From positions 12,799,668 to 12,863,667 of the forward strand of contig NC_061777.1 in assembly GCF_022458985.1 (NCBI RefSeq): 64,000 nt of DNA, given 5' to 3'. The DNA comes from Mugil cephalus. Its lineage: Eukaryota > Chordata > Actinopteri > Mugiliformes > Mugilidae. This document shows, piece after piece, positions 49,167 through 60,800 of this stretch; within the stretch, counting starts at the first letter, position 1, and each line of letters begins with the position of its first letter. Under the pieces are notes generated by a model. That model was given only the letters and a program-made list of their open reading frames with translations, was not told the DNA's origin and ran no database searches. The position numbers and the translations under genes are program-made.

Positions 49167-51759
49167 TATATATGTGCATGTGTGTATATAACCGAGCGTG
49201 AATTTGTCTTCCCCCACCCTAAACAGCCAGCCCAGACACACATTATTTTCACATTACTGAGCGAGCTTCTTTTTTTTTTTCTTCTTCTTCTTTTTTTTTC
49301 TCTTTTTTCTCCTTTGACGTATATTTACAGGCAGAAAACCGCGGCCTTTCCTACTGTATGTTCACTTTCCATCTGTTTATCGTTAACACTGGAAAGAGAG
49401 GAGGAAGAGGAGCCAAAATAAAAAAAAAATGCGCACAGACGTTTTCGGAGATTCACAGGCTGAGTGGCTCCTGTTTTTAGATACACTTCCTACACTGGCG
49501 ACAACAAAAAAAAAAAAGAAAAAAAGAAAAAAGAAAAAAAAAGAAGGTTCAATTATTTTGGCATCAATGCTTTGGTCACAAAATACCGACACTTTTATTC
49601 TTTTGTATGTTTTCACTTTTGTTTTCGTTTTGCTCATTTGTTCTTGAAGTAAGTCCCAGTCATTTTACACCCTGACCACGTGTGTGTGTCCCAGTACAGA
49701 AGAAAGGTAGGTTTGTTGTAGTCCTGTCATCGCACCTCCGATGCAGTCCCTTTGAGAGGCACAGATTCTCTTATAAATTATGTGACTGTGAATGAGTGGG
49801 CAGGGGGTTTGAGAAGGAGGGGGTGCCCCCACATCCCCCCTGCGCTCCCTTTACGCCCAGTGACCGTGTCCCGTCACCCCTTTTGCGAGCACGTTCTGCA
49901 GCACAGTTGCTGCAGCACTTTCCTCTGGCAAAGATTGTTCTTTTTAACAAGCACGCAGAAGCTGCCTTCCGCCCAAGATTCTTCATTTGCTTTCCACAGA
50001 TCAGGAAGAAGAGATACAAGGGAAGTGTGGAAGGAGGGGAGGGACACGCGCACAAACACACACACACGCACACAAACCAGGCAGAACCATTAGAAACGGT
50101 TGAATGACAGGCAGAGCCATGTGATTGGCCAGGAGAGGGTTCAGGTAACAGGAACAGTTTGTTTGTTTGTGTTTTGTTTTTTTTTTTGATCCAATCACAG
50201 GTGGCGTTCATCGAGGTGGAAAATGATTGTAGTCCAGTGGAGTGATTGGATCCATGGCAGGAGGAAGGGAAAACAGATACAGAAAGAGAGAGAGAGAGAA
50301 AAACAAAAAACAAACGTCACACAATTAGAAAAATAAAGATTTTTTTTGAAATTCACAACTTGGCGTCATTTTGCAATGACAATAATCTTGAAGTGGACAA
50401 CCAGCCTGCAAAACCTCTACGACGAGTCTTTGTGTAACTCAGTGCAATTAAACATTAACTCGCTTTTAAGCTGCCAGTCAAAATATCACCGTTATTAAAG
50501 CTTTGGTTTAGGGAGGTAGAGCAGACTGGGTGTGCACTTTAAGCAAAGTCCTCATCAACACAAAGGTCACGCGGCGAAGATCTATTTCGCCTCAGAGCTT
50601 CATCTCGTCACAAGGGAGACTTTGTGGCCGCGGTTCATTTTAATTAGGAGGCGAAGGTGAGAGCAGCTAATCACAGGCTCATAATCAGACCATCGGCGAT
50701 CTGGTTAGCAAGAAACGGGCTTCTTTGGATGCAAAGATCGACAAGCGGAGCATGCACGACATGAAACCGTGAAGCAGGAAAGAGAGAATGAGAGGGAGTT
50801 CAACGAAGAAAAGCGTTTCAGAAGAGAAGATTATATGGAAAACTTGAGAAAAGAAAGTGAGTGCAAGTAGATGGTAAAGACTTCTTTCAGCCCATGTGGT
50901 GTTATTAAAAATAAAATAAAAATAAAAAAACAATAAGTGAAATCCCTGAAAGATTTATTATTAGTGATGTGCACCTAGATAAAAAGTACAAAAGCCAAAA
51001 GCAAGGGCAGACTGCCTCGCTGCTTTGAAGCCACATCAGTGAGCAGTTTGGTTCAGAGTGTTAGTACAAAGCTCGAAATACTTTAAAAAGAAAAGGCCAC
51101 AAGTGAATCCGTTGCTTTGCTTAATAAAGATACCCTTTGCATTTGTTTATTTTCCGCCCTCTAGGATACATAACAGAATTTAATTCATCTGGAGATGCAA
51201 AACAGTCTGAGCATCTCGGAGGGAGACGATATGTAAATCTGCACCTCTGAGAGTTTTGATGCATTTGAATTGTTCAGGCCGCGGTTTGTTTATATTCTGA
51301 AACATGTTTTCTTCTGATGTCCAATTCGATCGTCTAAGCAGGCTAACGCTCTGGAGGAGCTTCGGCGCAGACCGCATTAGCATGCATTACTACCACACGG
51401 CGCAACAAGTAGGCAGTGCACACATCAAGACCATGTGAAGATAAGAAAGCTGACAACTCACCATCTTTGCAGATGGTGCTGACCACGCAGGCTCCTGCCT
51501 CCTGATTGTAACCACTGATGCAGCTGCTGCAGTTTCTGTCCCCCGGCCCCGAGCACTCGTAGCAGCTATTGTCACACCTGTCGAAGGTTGCATGAAGAAT
51601 TATGCACAAGTCTGGGCTGCACAAAACTATGCTTCACGCAAAGCCTCCTACAAAATGAAAGTTGATCTTCACGGTAATAAGAATGGTAATCTATTCTGAA
51701 AAAGCTCCAAGATGTCTCATATTCAAGATTTCACATTTGCACTTTACTACTCCCCACCA

Positions 51760-51808
<49 letters not shown>

Positions 51809-54800
51809 TCATTCATATCTTCTTCTTTCTCTTGCATATATTCAACCCAAGAACAAAACAGAAAGTATTTGCTCTAGTTCTACAGTTTACTTATTCTTCA
51901 GTGAAATCAGAAAATTCTTCGCTACAAAAACTAAAAGAGAAAATATCTATACTTTGGAAGCAGAAAGGCCAGTATGGGACTACATGAAGCCACATTTACC
52001 ATCCCGCAAGTGTGACAATGGGGCTAAACATTTTGAATTCACCCGATCAGCTTCTTAGACAAGTCACTGAGTCAAGCTCATCACAAGGAGTGATAAGAAG
52101 AGCAGACAAGAAGTCCGAGTTAAGACTGTGTGTGGGATCAAACCATCATCAAGTATATGAAAATGATCTTTCCCTTACTCGTCTCCTCTGAGGAAAAGTG
52201 TACACAACTTTAAGACTGTGACAGCACCAAAAAGCAGGTGAGACTGGCTTGTTAGAGCATCAAATCTAAACCAAACTAAACTGAGACACTCGTGCTTTGA
52301 CTCCACTCTACATCCGATTGGATCGTCTAACTTTCTACAACTTAAACGATAAATGAATCCCCAACCGAATCAGAAATAAGACCCCGGCACCGGAAAAAGG
52401 GACTGGGAACTGCAGAGAGCACAAGCAGCGCTAGAAAAGCCTGAACTGCATTTAAAGTTAGAAACAGAATTTGCAGGGATTTGCACTTCACTCGCTCGAG
52501 CAAAGTAGATTTTCTTGTTTATCTCTGCAGACTGAAACCTTTTTTTTTTTTTTTTTTTTTTTTTTCCCCCGTGTGACTGTGGTGTAGAGGTGTTGGCAGG
52601 TCCGCTGACTCACTTCTTACAGGACCTCTGCGTCTGCCCGTTGTCTGAGGTCTGCTCTGACAGGTAGTAGCCGGCGCTGCATGTCGACACACACCGCCAG
52701 TCCTCGAGCAGGTAGCCGTCTGCACACTTGCTGCATGCCTCTATACCCGTGCCTGAAAAAACGAACGGACATTTTTCCAATCTGACGAGAAACAAATGGC
52801 TATTTTGTTGTTAGTGATTGTAATGCTCGCGTAGATAATGATACTCTTATGACTTCCTACCCGCGCAGGTGGCACAGGCCCGATGACAGGGCTCACAAGT
52901 CCTTCTGTGGCCGTTGTAATAAGTCCCTGGATCACAAGTCATCTGACACTTGTTGGCTTGAAGGCTGGAGAGTGAAAGAGAAATAAAATATACATTCACA
53001 ACATCATAATAAATATGAGAAAAAAACATAGATACAATCCAAAGTCCATATCAGAGAAAACTGTCAGAAAACAACCGCTGCTGTAACGCAACGTCCCAAC
53101 CAAGACGTGAGAAGCAAAAAAACAACAACTTCAACAACACTTATATTGTTTCCTCTTCTTCTCTTGTGTCGGTCCATCTTTAAAAACGCAGTCAACTGTA
53201 TTTGTTGCTTTGACCGGCACACGATACGACTGATTTTGAGGTGCCAGATGTAGCGGCAGAGCGCAGTTAGGAAGCAGGTCTGGAGGTTATAAAATCGGTT
53301 CTGTGAAGTCACAGTGAGGACAGGTTGTTGAGCTCGCAACGCTGAGCTGAAAAACAGCTGGTCTGTGTTAGCTAAAGTTTCCCAGAAATGATCTCGTCTG
53401 GTCCCCTCTTCCTCCGCAGCTCATAACTGAACATTAATGGCGAACTTAATGGAGACGGGTGGTTTTGTGTGTGTCTGTGTGTGTGTGTGTGTGTATGCAT
53501 GTGCGTACAAGTGTGTGAGATCCCACTGCCGTTTAGAGGAAATTATGGCCTACAAGTGTCCCCACCTCCACCTCTGGCTACGCCGAGGACTTACAGTTGG
53601 ATTTAAGACCGCAAGTCGTTTTAAACACTTCACAAGTGTTGCCTTCATGACCCATCAGGAATTTTAGCACTTTGAATGCCCTGCTCTCTGTCACGTCGAG
53701 TGTAGTCGAGCCGTTTCGAAGAGGCGGATTTGGAAGTGGCCAAAAAATGAACTGGAATATGTGTCTATACAGTAAACTAAATGGTTGAGATCAGAGGTTT
53801 TCCAAAGTAAGAATTACAACCTAAAACAGATCCCGCTTCTTGCGGGTCCCCACATGACGCGAGTATATGTGGGTTTTTATAAGCCCGTGTCACTGGGTGA
53901 ATCTCAGTTTCCTTAGTTTATGTCCCCAGAGCGAAACTGTTAGGAAACCGTGTTCTCACTGGTTCACGCTACAAACCCAAACCACAGTGTAATACGAAGT
54001 GCAGGTTCAAATTAGCGGCGCTGTCTTCTTGCAGAGAGCATGAACACCAAAGATTGTTATCCACCGACATTCAACGCAAACGGGAATGCTGCAAGGCTTT
54101 TTGAAGCACAGAGCCCAGCGGTCACATGGGCACCGTGTTTAAGAGTTAATTAAAAGGGCTAATTAGATCATATATTCTGATGAGTTGTATGCGAGTGATC
54201 TAAACTTGGTGAACATCAAGGTTGGCCGCGGCTCAGATGTAAAAGCGAGTCGTCCAATAATCACAGGGTTGGCAGTTCAAACCCCGTCTCTTTCCAAGTG
54301 ACATTGGGCAACACACTGAACTGTGTGTGTGATGAGAGGCATATTGTACACATAAGTGCTCTGGAGGCACTCTTTAAACAAACGGCTCTGTGCGACTTGT
54401 TGGATCACGTGTAAAGAAAATCATAAATTTAGAGCTTCTACGCAGCAACACTTTAAAAAAGAAGGACAGAAGGACAACTACTTCATTAGAAAGTAAGCTC
54501 AGCCCCGCTGGCTTTCTCGGCTCCATGCAGATGGCCGATTGCTGCATGAATTCTCCCTAATATATTGTCGCTGTTGGAGAGGAAACATCACAACACAGCA
54601 AGGCTGAAATCGCTCGCTACCCGGACAATGAAACGCCGAATAGTTTAAATTCTGATCAGTGACTCTGGTTGGACAACGGGGCTCCCAGCTTACCTCATCC
54701 CTGGTTTACATTCTGTGCAGATATTGGAGGTTGTACACTTCTTACAGTTCTCTAGACATCTCCTGCAAATGTTGGAATCTGAAAGACACAGAGTGAGGCG

Positions 54801-57800
54801 GTCAAACCCGACGCCGAACGGGAACAGCAGCCTGGCCGCATCTGAGAGGAGAATGCAGCGATGTAGGGGAGGAAAACAGGTAACATGAGGGAGGAAGACA
54901 CTCAAGAGTGAGTGAAGTTGAGAAAACTCAGAAAATAAGTAAAAGAAACACATTATGAGCTGAACAGGAGGACGAGATGGCGAGACCGCGGTGCTGGTGA
55001 AGGAAGATGTGGATGAATATTTCACTAGGCAGACTGACACGACGCACGTGGACACTCCTGCCCTCATCAGCAATGACGATTTCTAAAAAAGATATGTGAA
55101 GAACGTGTTTTGGCATTCCCGAGAAGCCACAGAGTCGACCGTTGCTATACAGCAAAGGTCTTATTTACACATTTCTGAAAAGCTTTGCTTATATATGACA
55201 CAACCTTTGTGGTTTTGCGCGGGGTGAGTGACCGGACCAACGCTGAGAGGAGAGGAGAGGAGAGGAGAGGAAAGGAGAGGAGAGGAGAGGAGAGGAGAGG
55301 AGAGGAGAGGAAGTGAGGAGTGCTGGTTGGATTTTTAGGAATCTGAAAACCATTAAAGCGTTGATGCAGGATATAAACAAGCTGACAAAAGGGCGTCATC
55401 TTCCCCAGTTTAATCTGAGAACTGGAGGTTTAAATTAAAGTTTAATTTAACTGACACATTAATGATTTGAGAATAATATGCAGTGATCAGGCATAACATT
55501 ATGACCTAATATTGTGTAGGTCTCCCTTGTGCCTCAAAAGCAGTTGTGACTGATCAGAGAATGGACATGTGTCTTCTGGGGGTGTCCTCTGGTAACAGGA
55601 TGTCGTTAGCTCTATGGGTTGAGGGGCGGGGCCTCTGTGGATCAGACTTGTTCCAGTGCATCCCACAGATAATTGATCCGTTTGGGATCTGGAGAATTTG
55701 GAGGCCAGGTTCAAAGCTATGTGCAGTTCTTCATGTTTTTTGTGCATGTGTGTGCATCTGTGCTGCCATCAAGGATGCCTGGAAGGGTGCCTGGTCTGGT
55801 CTGGGTAAGTGGTACATGTCTAAGTGACGTCCACGTGAATAAATGCCAGGTCCAGAAATGTCCCAGCAGAAACACAACATTGCATTATCACACAATGGTT
55901 ACTGTGTGTTCATCCTGTCAGTGGTTTTAATGTTGTGGCTCATCTGATTCAGCCCATATTCATGACTTTCGTTCGCTTTTTATCTTTGTTTATGAGGTTG
56001 GCATCTCTCAAAAATGCATTACAACCAGTAATAAAATCATGACCACACACTGACAAAGGCAGGCACCTCACTCTGCTGTCAGGATGATTTAAAGAAGAAA
56101 CGCTCTGGTTTGCTCAATTAAAACAACACAATGCTCAACTGTGCTGATATTTCAAAGGGAAATAGTATCCACTACATCTTGGCCTGTTGAAATGTTATGA
56201 TTGAACTTGGATCAGATCACATCAGATCCGCTGCCAAAGACTCTCAGAGGTGCCAGGGCTTACACTATCTTGGCTGCAAATATATAGACTTAATTATAAG
56301 ACACACAGAATTTCAGCCTCTCATTCCATATTTTCTTTCATCCGGACTGGCTTGAACACACAGCGAGCACACACGTATAGTTAGTGTGCTATTTGTTTCA
56401 TGTCGCTGCACAAGAGGGAGCTCATCAGAGAGTAAATGAGACAAATTACATTTAAAATAATCCGAAAAACGATCCTCCTGCAAGTCTGTTTTATTTCATG
56501 TTTTATTCCTATTTAAGCTGGTGAAGAGAACATGCGTACCAGCGCACATTTATAAATCCCGTTCAGTTCAGCAGGTGCACAAAGATAAACAAGTGGCTAG
56601 ACGCACTGGCATCAAGTTCATTTCTTTTTTTGTGATGCATGTGGAAAACAGATGTTTTTTCTTTACGTGCAGTTTGCTTTCTATTCGTTAACCTTCTCCG
56701 CGCGGCAGTGCGTCTTAAATCCAATTTAAGGGACACCAGGCCGCGATAATCTGATCAATAGGCCGCAGTTTAACAATGGACTTCCCGGGACAATCGGGCT
56801 GATCGTTGAAATTAGCTCGGTACACAGTAGTCATTGCTGTCGTTTGTGTTAATGGGCTTCTCCGGAACCGTTCGGTTTAATTAAGAAAGTTGTTTGCCAC
56901 ATTTCGAACACAAGCAAATGGAGCCAAAAGGGAAACACTAAATAACCCAGAGGAAGTTTTTAGAATCCGAGTGAAACTTCGAGCATTATGCGGTGGCTGT
57001 TGTGTGTGCATTCTTTAATTAAGAGGCGGTTTGCATGTAAAAAACAAACAAAATAAAAAAAAACGTACCGTTATCGAGGTAGTGACCGTCGGCACAATTG
57101 GCAACGCACGTGTGTGTGCCCTCGTTGAGGTGGAAGCCGGCTCTGCACGTGGTGCACTGGTCGCTACGGCTACCAACGCAGGTCTCGCACAAGGAGGAGC
57201 ACTTCTTGCAGCGCTTCCGATCGTCACGGAAAAAGCCACTGGGGCACTCGGACACGCACATCCTGAGGAGAGAGGTGATTGATGGGAGAAGAAAGAGAGA
57301 GGGACCAGGTGAAATATAGCATCACTAACGGGAAAAAAATGTCGGGAATATTAACGGGTTTCCGCGCTTTGCTTCAACAAATGTAAATCATATGTGTTAT
57401 AGAAATAAATACCGAATATAAGCTCGTGTAAAATATAATTCAACAGAGCTAAAGCAGAGGTAGATTTAGGATAAAGATTTAAGACAAGCAGATACGGTGT
57501 GGGAGAGGGACCGAATTGCGTGTGCAGTTCCAACATCTGCTAGATAACTTCACAGCCCCTCGTCACCCCCTCATTTCACCCAGAGGCTCCCTTCCTAAAG
57601 ACCTCCGAAATCCTCAAGAGTGCAAAACACACACTCAGACATGCACACCCTTTAAGCCTCATTCGCACACCACAGTTTTTCTGCCAAGAACCACATATGG
57701 CACGTGTGAAACGCATAATCCACGTGTGCACACTGCTGCGCGCTCGTCCTCCACCTTCAGCAGCGTCCCGGGCTGTGCTGAAATGATTAGCGAATCAATA

Positions 57801-60800
57801 AACCGCACGCATAGAAAAATACTTGCGGAGTAACACCTTCGTCAAGGACGCTGGGAGATTTCGCCGTCGACGCAAGCTTGCGGTAAAAAGGTGTTTAAAT
57901 TAAATGTCTCCACGGCAGAGCTTTATTTATGTGAATGAGACGGACAGACGCACTGGAAAGGTCAGCTTCCATACATGCAAACAGCATCGAATCATAAATT
58001 AATGAAATACATCCCTCGGCACAAACATCTCCCCTTCTAAAATTAAATTAAATTGAATTAGTGAAAGTATTTCTCTCATAATAGTGTATTCCCAGTGATA
58101 TAACCGTCTCTCAGTCATCCAGGTCGTGGTGTATCCCATTAAAGAAACACAACTGGACTTTCTTTAACACTTTTCGTCAAAGTTTTTTTTTTTTAAGTTT
58201 GCACACACGCACCTTTTTTGTGGGTGTAGACCATCAAACACATATGTAGGGATGTAATTATCCGAGCATTAAACGCCACCGCCACAGCTGCCACCCCTTC
58301 CCCTTCCTTCCACCACTTCCCCCCAATCTTCATTCATCAATTGCTCCCTGTGGTGGCAGCAAAGGGCAGCACACCTTTAAAGTGGGCTAATGATAAGGCA
58401 GCGCCCTAAGCTCGCACATTCTCATGCACCTGCATCGGCCTGCCTTTTATTAGTGCCGAGACAAGTCGACACAAAGGCAATTACCACAGACTTTGATCTT
58501 AATGGGATCCTATTGGCACACACGAATGTGTACACACACACAAGCGCATTTACCGCCACACGCCGACTTAACAATTAACGGGGCGATGGGACAAACGGAG
58601 CCTAATACGAAAGAGCATCTCTTTTATCAGACGGACAAGGTGAAATTGATCAGGTCGTCACCTGCATAGTTTCTCGGGCTAAACAAATCACAGAGACCTT
58701 ATGAAGCAGCACAGAGCGCTGTGAAGTCAGGCCAACGCCAACCAAGGTCACCTCAGCTTTAACACTTAAAACAAATAACTCTGAAACTGTTTGCCGCGCT
58801 GATCTCGACACAATACACACCTCAGTCAGATTTGTCCTTTTTACTTTTTTAAATTGCCCCTGCAAAAAAAAAAAAAAAAGCCACAAGCTGGATTGGCTCG
58901 TTTATTACATTCATTCAGGCTTGGACAGTAAATTTCTTCACACAGGTCGATTATGAAGTTCAGTAACGTTAGTAAGCCGGTTGGAAAACAGATGTTTCTC
59001 TGACACGCGTAAACACAGTCCAAGTTTTGCCTTCAGCTGATTAAATCCACATATCGAGACATTGGTATGCAACAACATTCACTTCATTTTTGTAGCAGTG
59101 TCTCGTTGAGGCCCAGTCTGCTATTATTGATCCCTCCCTTCCTTGGATCTAAAGCAATCAAACATTTGCAGAAATAACACATGAGCCAGCCGTACACTGC
59201 GCCTGTCTGTACCTCGGACAGAATAACAACAGTTCCACAGAACGGGATTACATCTTCATACCGACATGCTCCGAGCGTCTACAACCTTAACCTTCGAGTC
59301 GATTTAACACGTAACTCCCTCATTTAGAAAATAACTCACTTTGGTTTTCTTATTTCACCTCCTCGCATTATTTGTGTGTTGTTTGTTGGCACTGAATCGT
59401 TTTTGAACAATCCCCACTTTAAAAGCACCACGGTTCAAAGGAACTATAACTGATAACAAACGTGCTCTCGCCGGCTGTCAGACTAGTAGGGATGGGCGAT
59501 ATGGGATAAAAAAAAAAAAAAAAAAGATAATAATTATCTTGGTGAGTTTTGCCTTTCTGACAATAGCGATAAAAGTCATGATAAAAAATTATTATAATTC
59601 AAATCCGTGTTTTTGTCTTGAGAGCCCCACAATCCCTTCAGTTCTATCTTTCCATCTCTTGCTTTGCTCACACAGAACGGACGGTTTGAACGCATTGGTG
59701 ATGTTTTTTTTATTATTAATTTACTGGAGGATGTGGCTGCTTTCTTCTGACTCATTTGCTGGCTCTCCGGCTCGTCTCCGGTTGTCCTTTACTTGGTGGA
59801 ATAAATTTGTTGTGTTGCTATCCTTAGCCATTATATAAATATATTTTTTTTAGCAAACCTTGCATATGGGACAAGTTTGTTCCACATCCACCTTATGACA
59901 TTCAAACCAGTTCCACGTTGTTGATGAGGAGCCTCGTTTAGCCGCGGTCGAGCTACGGCTGCGAGGATGTCGCACACGGTTACGTCATCAGCTTTGTGTT
60001 TATGTTAATAATGACAATACAAGGCAGTCTGACCTGGTGTTGTTTTTGAACTTGAGGAAGAAGTGGAGGCAGTTGATGCAGTGGTGGGGTCCAGGGCCCT
60101 CGCAGCCATTCTCGTTACATTCAGCGTCACAGGGGCCTGAGGACACACGCAGAACGAAACATGTCAGTGGTGACGGCCCAAACAAGAGGCTCTGCACTCC
60201 GACAGCCTCGATAAACTGATAAACTTTTTCCCAGCACTCTTAAATATTATTTCTATCTTCCACAGTGACAGGGAGATAAAAAATAATATATAAAAAATGA
60301 AGTTGCTTTGCCAAGGTGCAACTGTGACTAACCTGTCTGGGTGAGGCTGTGGGTTTATCACTCACCGTTGTACTCCTCGGTGAACTCCTCTTCAGGGGTC
60401 GTCATTATGTGAGGCTTTTCTATGTGCAGAGATGAGTAAGGATGGACAGAGGTACCGTACAGCACCAGCGACCACTCCTTCAGCTTGCCTGAAAAAAAAA
60501 AAAAGAAAAACACCTCATAAGAATCATTTTATACAGAGAAATACTTTTCAGTCCGTCCTCATGTTGCTGGTGGGAAAAAAAAAACCTCCCTGACCTTGTG
60601 ACCCAATTCCATTATGCACTACTACTGCACACCAACAACCGCAGCAGAGACTAAACTAAACTAGTGGGTAATTTCAGTGGACGAAGTCACTGCCTCCAAC
60701 ATGTGTTTGTGCAGCAGCAACTGCTCAGTTTCTGTTTTTCTTCAAATGCAAATTCAAGTAAATGTAAAAAAAACTAAAACAACAACAAACGGAAGAAAAA

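Larger units (their letters stand above)
43375..49873 (-). other. pcsk5: Large PCSK5 intron downstream of PC5A exon
   Basis: About 6.5 kb between the PC5A alternative exon and the first long-form-specific exon. Holds poly(T) at about 45,383-45,403, a MITE at 46,145-46,616, poly(A) at about 47,374-47,403, (CA)n at 47,881-48,072, a hAT-like MITE at 48,541-48,812 and (GT)n at 49,135-49,166. No further coding exon was found. Confidence 0.5.
47600..49873 (-). other. pcsk5: Possible PC5A 3' UTR
   Basis: Downstream of the PC5A stop on the minus strand. Candidate poly(A) signals (plus-strand 'tttatt') occur near 49,592 and 47,612. The stretch is full of simple repeats: poly(T)/(TTC) near 49,270-49,310, (GT)n at 49,135-49,166, a hAT-like MITE at 48,541-48,812 and a long (CA)n at 47,881-48,072. 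Which signal is used cannot be told from sequence. Confidence 0.3.

Noticed and set aside
54225-54320. Possible tRNA gene
   Set aside because: Has a B-box-like stretch but no acceptor stem pairing or anticodon arm. It matches a dispersed fish repeat.
55240-55312. Direct repeats suggestive of a CRISPR-like or minisatellite array
   Set aside because: It is a simple (AGGAG)n pentamer run without spacers, in vertebrate intron DNA.
59539-59838. 99-codon plus-strand frame with hydrophobic stretches
   Set aside because: Begins inside a dispersed repeat ('gggatgggcgatatgg'), has no splice context and no recognisable family.
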